Below are positions 23,734 through 32,003 of a stretch of 64,000 bases of DNA, in pieces (positions within the stretch are counted from its first letter, which is position 1; every line of letters begins with the position of its first letter). Origin of the DNA: Bin5 sp009843665 (GTDB taxonomy: Bacteria > Chloroflexota > Anaerolineae > Caldilineales > Caldilineaceae). The stretch covers positions 558,001 to 622,000 of the forward strand of contig OZ244818.1 of the NCBI GenBank assembly GCA_965220285.1, read 5' to 3'. The position numbers were made by a program, and so were the translations under genes. The notes beneath the pieces are model-generated. The model saw nothing but the letters and a program-made list of their open reading frames with translations, was not told the DNA's origin and did no database searches.

Positions 23734-24981
23734 ATGAACAAGCGCTTCAATCGACGCAGTTTTCTGCAACTTTCAGCGATGACTGCCGGCGGAGGGCTGC
23801 TTGCGGCCTGCGTCGCCCCTGCCCCGGCCATGGATGATGCTGGGGCCGGCATGGACGAGGAGCCAGTAGAGATTAGACTGGCCGAGGGAAGTTGGGTTGG
23901 TCCGGAAGGGATTGCATTCTGGACCGACGAAATCATCCCGGCTTTCGAAGAAGAGCAACCCGGCATCAATGTGACATTCGAGAACGCCGAGTCACCCGAC
24001 TATGCCGATAAGCTCTACACGCAGTCGGTCGCTGGCGACGCACCCGATGTGATGTTCATCTGGGGTGGCATCAACTATAACCTGATGCAAAAAGGCCAGC
24101 TACTGCAGTTGGATGACTACTTCGACAGCGAGGATCTGGAAGACTTCTACCCTGCCAAGCTCGATGCCCACCTGCTGGACGGGAAGCTGTACGGGATGCC
24201 GAAGTATGTGTCGACGGCAGCGGTGGCCTACAACAAGGACCTTCTCGACGAGGCCGGCGTAGACTACCCTGACGGCACGTGGACCTGGGTCGATTACCTG
24301 GCAGCTTACGAGGCGGCGACAGTGCCCGACGACGACGGCAACATCGTCTCGTGGGGCAACTACATGAACTACAGAATACTTGAGCACTACGTCTGGATGA
24401 ACGGCGGCGAGTGGATGAACGCTCCCCTCTTCGGCACCAAATGCCTGCTGGACAGCGCAGAGGCCCTGGAGGCGCTCCAGTTCAACTACGACCAGATATT
24501 CGGCAGCAACCCGGTCTCCCCGATCGCCGGTACAATTCCCGAAGTGGGCTGGCACAACATCTTCTCGACCGGCAAGGTGGCGTTTGCGGAATCCCACAGC
24601 TGGACGGTCACAAACTACATCCGCGAGAACGACTTCAATTGGGACTTCACCGACCTGCCGCTGTCCCCAACTGGCGGCAAAGCCGGAATCACGTTCGCCG
24701 ACGGCTATGGCGTCGCCAAGTTGACGAAGGAGCCGGACGCGGCGGTTGAATTGGTGAGATTCCTGACCGGCCCGAAAGCACAGAGGGCGATGGCGCTCAG
24801 CATCGTTGGCCTGCAGCCGACCCGTCGCAGCGTGGCAGGAGAAGCCTGGGACGTGGAATCGATGGGCGCGCAGGCCGGCTTTGATGTTGCCGCATTCTCG
24901 CGCATCATGGATGACGCGCGGCTCGACCCGGCCTTCCAGGAGAATGAGAAGGTCAACTCGGAAATCTTCTCGCCGATCTAG
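23734..24981 (+). CDS. Sugar ABC importer substrate-binding lipoprotein A1, truncated by a premature stop
   Basis: 415 residues of an SBP family 1 protein. The AGGAGG ribosome binding site sits just before the ATG at 23734. The leader has RR at 7-8, a hydrophobic stretch and Cys26 in LLAACVAP, so a Tat-exported lipoprotein is predicted. The body is nearly identical in layout to the two downstream paralogues. In those, FSPIWDQIW/FGPIWDQIW continues to the end; here the Trp codon TGG is TAG (24979-24981), and 27 further in-frame codons ending in IDELFA-TGA at 25065 follow intact. The protein loses 28 C-terminal residues. Either a nonsense mutation or a sequencing error is possible, and the gene may still be functional. 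Confidence 0.88.
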   Translation: MNKRFNRRSFLQLSAMTAGGGLLAACVAPAPAMDDAGAGMDEEPVEIRLAEGSWVGPEGIAFWTDEIIPAFEEEQPGINVTFENAESPDYADKLYTQSVAGDAPDVMFIWGGINYNLMQKGQLLQLDDYFDSEDLEDFYPAKLDAHLLDGKLYGMPKYVSTAAVAYNKDLLDEAGVDYPDGTWTWVDYLAAYEAATVPDDDGNIVSWGNYMNYRILEHYVWMNGGEWMNAPLFGTKCLLDSAEALEALQFNYDQIFGSNPVSPIAGTIPEVGWHNIFSTGKVAFAESHSWTVTNYIRENDFNWDFTDLPLSPTGGKAGITFADGYGVAKLTKEPDAAVELVRFLTGPKAQRAMALSIVGLQPTRRSVAGEAWDVESMGAQAGFDVAAFSRIMDDARLDPAFQENEKVNSEIFSPI

Positions 24982-25065
24982 GAACAGATCTGGGTAACAG
25001 ATGAGCTCGGCCTGGAAGAAGGCGTCAATCTAATCGTACAGCGAATCGACGAGCTTTTTGCCTGA

Positions 25066-25461
25066 TCGCAAAACGGCCTAAGAGGTGGAAAACGTATAGA
25101 CCTGACAGATTGAGCAAGTCTCAATCCGGTAAAGGGTTTGGGCCAAACCGGAGATTTACATGCTGCAAACGGAAAGCCAAGAAACCACGTGAACGATGGG
25201 TTGGCCTGGCCTGAACGAAGCGCACGAACGCAGCCCTAGAACACGAAAGGTTGCATCGCTTTTCTCTTGGCCTCCCAGAATAATGTTGGGCGAAATGCCG
25301 CCACAATTCCTCCTGGCAAGTGGATAGGCGGCACCAGGAATCGGATCTGAGGCAAATGTGCGAATTGAACTGTGGCAGCAGAGCGCCAAAGTGAGTAAGG
25401 GCGAACAGCCTACGGTTCTAACGGCAGCTTCCAATGAATTCACCAGAAGGAGAGAATGAAC
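25066..25461. other. Intergenic spacer with dyads between binding proteins A1 and A2
   Basis: About 396 bp without a gene. Two adjacent dyads occur just after A1: GATTGAG-CAAGT-CTCAATC (25108-25126) and GGTTTGG-G-CCAAACC (25135-25149). They could be a weak terminator or an operator. No T-run follows. The A2 ribosome binding site AAGGAGAG is at the right end. Confidence 0.45.
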
Positions 25462-26787
25462 ATGCGAATGACTCGACGTAGTTTTCTGCAACTGTCGGCG
25501 ATGACTGCCGGAGGCGGGCTGCTTGCGGCCTGCGTTGCTCCTGTCCCGGCCACGGATGATGCGGGGGCCGGCATGGCCGAAGAGCCAGTGGAGATTCGAC
25601 TGGCCGAGGGAAGTTGGGTGGGCCCTGAAGGCATCGCGTTCTGGACCGATGAGATCATCCCGGCGTTTGAGGAAGGCCATCCGGGCATCAGCGTGACCTT
25701 CGAGAACGCGGAGTCGCCCGACTATGCGGATAAGCTGTATACGCAGTCGGTGGCAGGTGACGCGCCGGATGTCATGTTCGTCTGGGGCGGTGTCAACTAT
25801 AACCTGATGCAGAAGGGACAGTTCCTCCAGTTGGACGATTATTTCGCCCCGGCGGACCTGGAGGACTTCTATCCGGCCAAACTGGACGCTCATCTGCTGG
25901 ACGGGAAGTTGTACGGTATGCCCAAGTATGTGTCTACAGTGGCGATGGCCTACAACAAGGACATCCTCGACGAGGCCGGTGTCGAATATCCCGACGGCAC
26001 ATGGACATGGGACGACTACGTGGTCGCCTACGAGGCGACGACCAAGCGTGATGACAGCGGCGAAATCGTCCAGTGGGGCAGATATGTAGCACAGCAGTAT
26101 ATGGAACATTACGTCTGGATGAACGGGGGCGAATGGATGAACGCGCCGCTGTTCGGAACAAAGTGCCTTCTTGACGGCGAAGAAGCCATTGCGGCCCTAA
26201 AGTATAACTACGACCTGATCTACGGCAATAACCAGGTCGCGCCGATTGCAGGTTCAGTTCCGGAAGTCGGCTGGCACAACATCTTCTCGACAGGGAAGAT
26301 CGCGTTTGCTGAATCCCACAGTTGGACTGTGACCAATTATGTACGCGAGAACGATTTCAACTGGGACTTCACCGATCTGCCGGTTTCCAATGACGGCGGG
26401 AAGGCCGGCCTGACTTTTGCCGACGGCTACGGCGTCGCAAGGGCGACGCAGGAACCGGACGCGGCGGTGGCGATGGTAAGGTTCCTCACGGGGCCTGAAG
26501 CGCAGAAGGCGATGGCGCTGAGCATCGTGGGGCTGCAGCCGACGCGGCGCAGTGTTGCGGGCGAGGTCTGGGATGTAGATTCAATGGGGGCGCAGGCCGG
26601 TTACGATGTGGCTGCATTCTCTCGCATCATGGACGATGCCCGTCTTGACCCGGCGTTTCAGGAGAATGAGAAGGTTAACTCTGAGGTCTTCAGCCCGATC
26701 TGGGACCAGATCTGGATTACTGGTGAGATTGGCCTGGAAGAAGGCATTAACCTGATCGTTGAACGCATCGACGAGATTTTCGCCTGA
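25462..26787 (+). CDS. Sugar ABC importer substrate-binding lipoprotein A2
   Basis: The frame opens at an ATG at 25456, but the AAGGAG ribosome binding site is too close to it (one to two bases); the ATG at 25462 is eight bases away and is preferred, giving 441 residues. The Tat-type lipoprotein leader has RR at 5-6 and Cys24 in LLAACVAP. The mature protein has the SBP family 1 pattern: IRLAEGSWVGPEG, IPAFEEGHPGI, ESPDYADKLYTQS and the C-terminal SPIWDQIW...ERIDEIFA. It is the second of three tandem paralogues and, unlike A1, is full length. It probably presents sugars to the permeases at 28605-30460. Confidence 0.94.
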   Translation: MRMTRRSFLQLSAMTAGGGLLAACVAPVPATDDAGAGMAEEPVEIRLAEGSWVGPEGIAFWTDEIIPAFEEGHPGISVTFENAESPDYADKLYTQSVAGDAPDVMFVWGGVNYNLMQKGQFLQLDDYFAPADLEDFYPAKLDAHLLDGKLYGMPKYVSTVAMAYNKDILDEAGVEYPDGTWTWDDYVVAYEATTKRDDSGEIVQWGRYVAQQYMEHYVWMNGGEWMNAPLFGTKCLLDGEEAIAALKYNYDLIYGNNQVAPIAGSVPEVGWHNIFSTGKIAFAESHSWTVTNYVRENDFNWDFTDLPVSNDGGKAGLTFADGYGVARATQEPDAAVAMVRFLTGPEAQKAMALSIVGLQPTRRSVAGEVWDVDSMGAQAGYDVAAFSRIMDDARLDPAFQENEKVNSEVFSPIWDQIWITGEIGLEEGINLIVERIDEIFA

Positions 26788-27132
26788 CAGTCGTGCAGAA
26801 GGTCAGCCCGGACGGAAGTAGAATCTGGGAGGAATTGGACCCTGTACAGACTTGAACCTTGAAGGCGCCAGGCCGGCGTGCTTCCTACTGCGTTCTTGCT
26901 CGAAAGATACGCGAAAGAAAGCACGCTGGCCTGACCTGAGGAATCGGGGGCGGGCTTCTCCCTGGAATTGGGGAGGAAGCTTCCTCACCGCTCCCATGCT
27001 ACACCAGGAGACCGGCAGGATCTGTAAGGAATCAGGAGTCCACCGTTAGCGGCAACAAGAGTTGGTGGTGGACTGATAGAGATTGCATTGCAACCGTCAA
27101 GAGACTGTCCTAACTCTGCATAAGGAGGAATC
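26788..27132. other. Intergenic spacer between binding proteins A2 and A3
   Basis: 345 bp without a gene, containing the stem-loop at 26869-26933, a perfect palindrome GAGGAAGCTTCCTC (26973-26986), and AGTCCACC paired with GGTGGACT (27037-27044 and 27067-27074). The density of dyads is higher than elsewhere in the window. No clear promoter was found. Confidence 0.45.
26869..26933. terminator. Long stable stem-loop between binding proteins A2 and A3
   Basis: CAGGCCGGCGTGCTT (26869-26883) pairs with AAGCACGCTGGCCTG (26919-26933): 15 bp with one G-T pair. The 35-base loop itself contains a second arm pair (GCGT...ACGC). It lies 80 bases after the A2 stop. A transcript-end or mRNA-stabilising role that would set the ratio of A2 to A3 is inferred; no T-run follows. 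Confidence 0.55.
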
Positions 27133-28464
27133 ATGGCAAGTCGAATGAACCGACGCGATTTTCTGCGCCTGTCCGTGGCGACGGCAGGGGGCGGGCTGCT
27201 TGCGGCCTGCGTTGCCCCGGCGGCCGCCCCTGAAGATTCGGGGGCGTCGATGGCCGAGGAGCCTATCGAGATCAGGCTGGCGGAGGGTAGTTGGGTTGGT
27301 CCTGAGGGGATTGCATTTTGGACGGACGAAATCATACCCAGTTTTGAGGAAGAGAATCCCGGTATCAACGTCACCTTTGAGAATGCCGAGTCGCCCGATT
27401 ATGCCGACAAGCTCTACACGCAGGCGGTGGCCGGCGATTCACCTGATGTTATGTTCGTATGGGACAACATCAACTATAACTTGCTGCAAAAGGGGCAGCT
27501 GCTGCAACTGGACGATTATTTCGAGAGCGAATACCTGGAGGACTTCTATCCAGCTCTGGTCAATGCCCATTTGTTGGACGGGCAGCTGTTCGGTATGCCC
27601 AAGTACGTATCAACGGTCGTGATGGCCTATAACAAGGACCTCCTGGATGAGGCAGGGGTCAATCATCCAGACGGGGAATGGAACTGGGACGACTACCTGG
27701 CGGCCTACGAGGCAACGACCAAGCGGGATGACAACGGAAACATCGTCCAGTGGGGCAACTACGTGGCCCAGGCGTTCATTCAACACTACGTCTGGATGAA
27801 CGGCGGCGAGTGGATGAATACAGAGATTTTCGGTACGAAATGCCTTCTGGGCAGTGAAGAGGCGGTGGAGGCTCTCAAATTCAACCACGATCAGATCTAT
27901 GGCGACAATCCCGTGGCGCCGATAGCCGGGTCGATTCCAGAAGTTGGATGGTGGAACGTCTTTTCGACCGGCAAGGTGGCGTTTATGGAATCTCACAGCT
28001 GGACCGTGACCAACTACATTCGTGAGAACGACTTCGCGTGGGATTTCATAGATCTGCCCGTGGCACGTGACGGCACCAAGGCGGGCCTTACCTTCTGCAA
28101 TGGGTATGTCATTGCAAAGAAGACGAAGGAGCCTGACGCGTCCGTTCAACTGGTGAGATTCCTGACCTCGCCGCAGGCTGAGGAGGTCATGGCGTTGAGT
28201 ATTGTCGGGCTGCAACCGGCGCGGCGCAGCGTGGCGGGTGATGCCTGGGACGTGCGATCGATGGGAGCGGAGGCAGGCTACGACGTGGCTGCATTCTCTC
28301 GCATCATGGAGCACACACGGCTGAACCCGGCTTTCCAGGAGAACGATAAGGTCAACTCCGAGGCGTTCGGTCCGATCTGGGATCAGATCTGGGTAACTGG
28401 TGAAATTGGCCTCGAAGAGGGCGTCAATCTGATCGTGGAGCGCATCGACGAGATTTTCGCCTGA
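27133..28464 (+). CDS. Sugar ABC importer substrate-binding lipoprotein A3
   Basis: 443 residues, with an excellent TAAGGAGGA before the ATG. The Tat-type leader has RR at 7-8 and Cys26 in LLAACVAP. The SBP family 1 body follows A1 and A2 closely, but several ligand-region positions differ (for example WDNINYN in place of WGGINYN or WGGVNYN, WWNVFSTGKVAFME in place of WHNIFSTGKVAFAE, and FCNGYVIAKKTKEP in place of FADGYGVAKLTKEP). It may therefore recognise a different sugar than A1 and A2 while using the same permease. It is 140 bp before the first permease gene. Confidence 0.94.
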   Translation: MASRMNRRDFLRLSVATAGGGLLAACVAPAAAPEDSGASMAEEPIEIRLAEGSWVGPEGIAFWTDEIIPSFEEENPGINVTFENAESPDYADKLYTQAVAGDSPDVMFVWDNINYNLLQKGQLLQLDDYFESEYLEDFYPALVNAHLLDGQLFGMPKYVSTVVMAYNKDLLDEAGVNHPDGEWNWDDYLAAYEATTKRDDNGNIVQWGNYVAQAFIQHYVWMNGGEWMNTEIFGTKCLLGSEEAVEALKFNHDQIYGDNPVAPIAGSIPEVGWWNVFSTGKVAFMESHSWTVTNYIRENDFAWDFIDLPVARDGTKAGLTFCNGYVIAKKTKEPDASVQLVRFLTSPQAEEVMALSIVGLQPARRSVAGDAWDVRSMGAEAGYDVAAFSRIMEHTRLNPAFQENDKVNSEAFGPIWDQIWVTGEIGLEEGVNLIVERIDEIFA

Positions 28465-28604
28465 GTAAGCTGGATTTGAAGGGATGATGAAGAGGAGTAG
28501 GTGAGGCCCCAAAACAAGGTAGAATAGTGCCTTTCCTTCTCCTTGTCCTCTTCTCCCTACCCGCTCCTTTCTTGTAACTCGGGATTGGAAGGCAGGCCCA
28601 AGAC

Positions 28605-29585
28605 ATGAGTGCCGAAATTCAGAGCAGCCAGACTCCGTGGGCAAGATTGATTGCTTCGAATGCCTGGTCGCGCCGTACGTTGCGGCAGCGGGAGGAGTTG
28701 ATCGCGTATCTCCTGGTCTCACCATGGGTGATTGGATTTCTGGCGTTCATACTTGGTCCGATGCTGACTTCCCTGGGCCTGAGCTTCACCGAGACCGACC
28801 TGTTCACGTGGGAGTTTGTGGGGTTGGAGAACTACACCAAGCTACTATCCCTTGACACGACGCGAACGCTCTTCTGGACGACGTTGTACAACACGGCCTA
28901 TTACGTCTTCCTCAGTATCCCTCTGACTATCAGCGCCGGGTTCTTCATCGCGATGCTGCTCAACCAGAACATCTCCGGGCAGCCCACCTACCGGGTCATT
29001 TACTATCTGCCTGCAGTTATTCCCGGCATCGCCACTTCGTTGCTGTGGCTGTGGCTATTTCAGCCGGAATTTGGATTAATCAACTGGGCGTTGTCGCTGG
29101 TGGGAATCGAGGGGCCGCGCTGGTTGTTCGACAGGAGTACAGCGAAGATGGCCCTGGTTCTCATGAGCGTGTGGGGCGCAGGATCCAATATGCTCATTTT
29201 CCTGGCTGGGCTACAGGGCATTCCCACCGAATTGTACGAAGCCGCGACCATTGACGGGGCCGGTATATGGCGACGCTTCCGCAGCATTACGATCCCGATG
29301 ATCAGCCCGACCTTGTTCTTTGTTGTGGTAACGCAGATTATCTGGTCATCGCAGGTATTCACCAACGTGTACGTGATGACCGAGGGCAAGGGCGGCCCTG
29401 CGAACGCCACGCTCATGATGGTGTTATATCTGTATCAGGTGGCCTTCCGGCAGTACAGGATGGGGTATGCCAGCGCGTACGCCTGGATCTTTTTCCTTAT
29501 ACTTCTGGTCTTTACGCTCGTCCTCTTCCGATCGTCCAAGGCTTGGGTCTACTATGAGACAGAGATCGGAGGGCAGAGGTCATGA
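28605..29585 (+). CDS. CUT1 sugar ABC importer permease, MalF-type (operon A)
   Basis: 326 residues. After a cytoplasmic N-terminus, helices start at LIAYLLVSPWVIGFLAFILGPM. The family motifs are present: YLPAVIPGIATSLLWLWLFQPEFGLINW, and the ATPase-coupling EAA loop PTELYEAATIDGAGIWRRFRSITIPMISP. The C-terminal GYASAYAWIFFLILLVFTLVLFR is the last helix. It forms the MalF-like half of the translocation pore together with the MalG-type subunit whose start overlaps this gene by four bases (ATGA). It serves the three upstream binding proteins. No ATPase gene is near. Confidence 0.94.
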   Translation: MSAEIQSSQTPWARLIASNAWSRRTLRQREELIAYLLVSPWVIGFLAFILGPMLTSLGLSFTETDLFTWEFVGLENYTKLLSLDTTRTLFWTTLYNTAYYVFLSIPLTISAGFFIAMLLNQNISGQPTYRVIYYLPAVIPGIATSLLWLWLFQPEFGLINWALSLVGIEGPRWLFDRSTAKMALVLMSVWGAGSNMLIFLAGLQGIPTELYEAATIDGAGIWRRFRSITIPMISPTLFFVVVTQIIWSSQVFTNVYVMTEGKGGPANATLMMVLYLYQVAFRQYRMGYASAYAWIFFLILLVFTLVLFRSSKAWVYYETEIGGQRS

Positions 29586-30460
29586 GCGGCGCGGCAGTCG
29601 GGATGGGCAGTTCGCGTGCGAGCATAGAGCGAAGCCGGAGAACACAGACTTTCCTGATTCACGCCGTGCTCATTGCCGGCGGGATCATTGTAATGATTCC
29701 GCTGGCGTGGATGCTCTCCACATCGCTCAAGCCGCCGCACCAGATCACCAAGTTTCCGCCGATATGGATTCCGGACCCGTTCGTGTGGTCAAACTACGTT
29801 CGGGCGGTGACGATCTTCCCAGTATCGTTCGTGGTGTTTGTGCGCAACTCGATGTACATGAGCCTCATGATCACGCTGGGAACGGTTCTTTCCAATGCTG
29901 TCGTTGCCTTCGCGTTCGCCCGCCTGACCTTTCGAGGGAGCCGGGTCCTGTTCATTATTGTACTGAGTACGATGATGCTGCCGCAGCAGGTAACGATGAT
30001 CCCTCTCTTTATCCTGTTTTCCAAGTTCGGCTGGATAAACACTTACAACCCGCTGATTGTTCCCCACTTTTTCGCCAACGCCTACTTCGTTTTTCTACTT
30101 CGTCAGTTCTATACCACCATCCCACGCGAGCTGGACGACGCGGCTCGAATCGACGGCTGCGGCGTCATTGGGCTGTTCCTTCGGATCATGTTGCCGTTGA
30201 GCAAGCCGGCCCTGGGCATTACCGCCATCTTCGCCTTTACCTGGGCGTGGAATGAGTTTCTGGGGCCGTTGATCTATCTGAGCAGGATGGAGACCTTTCC
30301 GCTGGCGATCGCGCTCTCATTCCTGCGGGCTGCACACGGCGTGCTGTGGTCGGAACTGATGGTCGTCTCGTTCATTGCGATGTTGCCGCCGGTACTCCTC
30401 TTCTTCGTTGCGCAGAAGCACTACATCCAGGGCATCGTGATAACGGGCGTTAAGGGGTAG
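29582..30460 (+). CDS. CUT1 sugar ABC importer permease, MalG-type (operon A)
   Basis: 292 residues, translationally coupled to the MalF-type gene by ATGA. Helices begin at AVLIAGGIIVMIPLAWMLSTSLK, the conserved TMMLPQQVTMIPLFILFSKFGW block follows, and the coupling loop PRELDDAARIDGCGVIGLFLRIMLPLSKP carries the EAA signature. It ends in HYIQGIVITGVKG, as MalG-type proteins do. It completes the pore for the upstream binding proteins. It ends 48 bp before the glycosidase gene. Confidence 0.94.
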   Translation: MSGAAVGMGSSRASIERSRRTQTFLIHAVLIAGGIIVMIPLAWMLSTSLKPPHQITKFPPIWIPDPFVWSNYVRAVTIFPVSFVVFVRNSMYMSLMITLGTVLSNAVVAFAFARLTFRGSRVLFIIVLSTMMLPQQVTMIPLFILFSKFGWINTYNPLIVPHFFANAYFVFLLRQFYTTIPRELDDAARIDGCGVIGLFLRIMLPLSKPALGITAIFAFTWAWNEFLGPLIYLSRMETFPLAIALSFLRAAHGVLWSELMVVSFIAMLPPVLLFFVAQKHYIQGIVITGVKG

Positions 30461-30508
30461 CACACCAGTCCTTCAACTCGAACATCTCCGACCGGAAAGG
30501 AAGCGAAA

Positions 30509-31978
30509 ATGATCTTCAAACCCAGCGTTGTCGCGCGCATGTGGGACACCTGGCTCTACCACCATGAGGGCAAGCACTACCTCTTTTACCTGAGCAACTC
30601 GCTCGCCGACGTACGCTGGGACGGGATGAGCGTGGCAGTTTCGGAGGACGGAGTCCATTTCGACGACCACGGTGAAATCATCCATAAGGCGGATGACGCG
30701 GTCTGGATGGGCACGGGCATGGTCTGGCGGGTGGGGGAGAAGTTCATGCTCAACTTTTCGGAGGAGCGGGCCGGCATACAGGAGATCTTCTTTGCCGAAT
30801 CAGACGACCTGCTGCACTGGACGCGCCTACCGGACGAGGAGTACATTTGCCGGGCCGATTCACGGTGGTACCACGAAGACCCTACCTTCACCAGGCCGCG
30901 TTGGGACTGCATTTGGGCGCTGCCGCGCGAGGAAGGTGAGGGTTACATCGGCTTTCTGACGGCCGTGGCGCGGCACGGTCCGGCGGGGTTATGCGGGACG
31001 GCCGGCTGTGTGGTCTCTGACGATGGCCGTCACTTTCGCGCGGCGCCGCCGGTGATCGAGACCGGGGTGTGGGGGGACCGCGTCGAGGTGGGGGCGGTTG
31101 AGAAGTTCGGCGACCGTTACTACATGCTGCTGGGGGTAGGGTCCGCGCCGCTGGGCGCACGCCAGCGTTCACGGCTGCCGGCGGGCGAGGGCGGTATGTT
31201 TGTGCTGAATTCGGAAAGCCAGGCGGGACCTTACGTGCTCGACCCTGGGCAGGCGCCGTTTCTGGGCAGCAGCCCCATTCTCTACACGTATTTTGCCCGC
31301 TTTTACCGTTGCGGGGACGAACTGTTGCTTAATCACCACACGGTTCCGCGCAGCGGGCACGCCGGGCCAGAGGACATTTACTTTTCGCCTTTGAAGTCGG
31401 TGCAGCGAGACGAGGCCGGTATCCTGAGTCTGCACTGGTGGACGGGCAACGAGGCGCTGAAGGGAAGGGAAATGCCTGTCGTCTTGGAAGGAAGCCAACT
31501 GTACGCCCTGCGGGAGGACGCATGTTCCCTGAAGGCCGGACAGGCGCAACTTTGCGCGGTATCAGGGGGCCTGGCCATCCTGCCGGCGAAGTACGACACT
31601 GCGCGCGGCGTCATTCTGGAGGCGGAGGTGACGGTGCACGCTTCCGATGCCGCGGTTTCCGGTGCGGGGGTGTTCGTGGAGGGGGAGACTGTCAACGAGG
31701 GGACCCTGTTGTTCGCGCAGAGCGACGGGCGGGTGGGGGTCGGGCGCTACGACGGCTATTCGTTCAAGATGCAGGATGCCAAGCCGTACGCATTCACGCC
31801 CGACGAACCGGCGCGCTGGCGGCTCCTGCTGCGCGATGCGCACGTGGAACTCTACATTGACGACGAGCACATCCAGTGCTTCACGATGGACCACAGACCG
31901 GGCGGGCGGCTGGGCTTCGCGGTAGAGGCCGGCAGCGCGACGGTCAGCAATGTCCAGGCTTGGGAGATGTCACTCTGA
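30509..31978 (+). CDS. GH32/GH43-like beta-propeller glycoside hydrolase
   Basis: 489 residues, starting after GGAAAGGAAG. The N-terminal two thirds look like a five-bladed propeller hydrolase of the GH32/43/68/117 clan: WLYHHEGKHYLFYLSNS, VAVSEDGVHF, WYHEDPTFTRP and VEKFGDRYYMLLG. The C-terminal 150 residues (ILEAEVTVHASDAAVSGAGVFVEG and WRLLLRDAHVELYIDDEH) form a beta-sandwich as in GH32 C-terminal domains. No signal peptide is seen, so it acts on imported oligosaccharides in the cytoplasm. Invertase or arabinanase-type activity is plausible, but the exact catalytic acids were not pinned down. It is the last gene of operon A. Confidence 0.75.
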   Translation: MIFKPSVVARMWDTWLYHHEGKHYLFYLSNSLADVRWDGMSVAVSEDGVHFDDHGEIIHKADDAVWMGTGMVWRVGEKFMLNFSEERAGIQEIFFAESDDLLHWTRLPDEEYICRADSRWYHEDPTFTRPRWDCIWALPREEGEGYIGFLTAVARHGPAGLCGTAGCVVSDDGRHFRAAPPVIETGVWGDRVEVGAVEKFGDRYYMLLGVGSAPLGARQRSRLPAGEGGMFVLNSESQAGPYVLDPGQAPFLGSSPILYTYFARFYRCGDELLLNHHTVPRSGHAGPEDIYFSPLKSVQRDEAGILSLHWWTGNEALKGREMPVVLEGSQLYALREDACSLKAGQAQLCAVSGGLAILPAKYDTARGVILEAEVTVHASDAAVSGAGVFVEGETVNEGTLLFAQSDGRVGVGRYDGYSFKMQDAKPYAFTPDEPARWRLLLRDAHVELYIDDEHIQCFTMDHRPGGRLGFAVEAGSATVSNVQAWEMSL

Positions 31979-32003
31979 CATGCGCTGAGGGTTAGACTTC
32001 GAG

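Noticed and set aside
24982..25065. Programmed stop-codon readthrough or selenocysteine/pyrrolysine at the TAG
   Set aside because: The paralogues have plain TGG, there is no insertion element or special tRNA gene visible, and a mutation or sequencing error is simpler.
28465..28604. Purine-rich then pyrimidine-rich stretch before the operon A permease as a strong hairpin
   Set aside because: The two halves do not pair well enough; only short complementary blocks exist.
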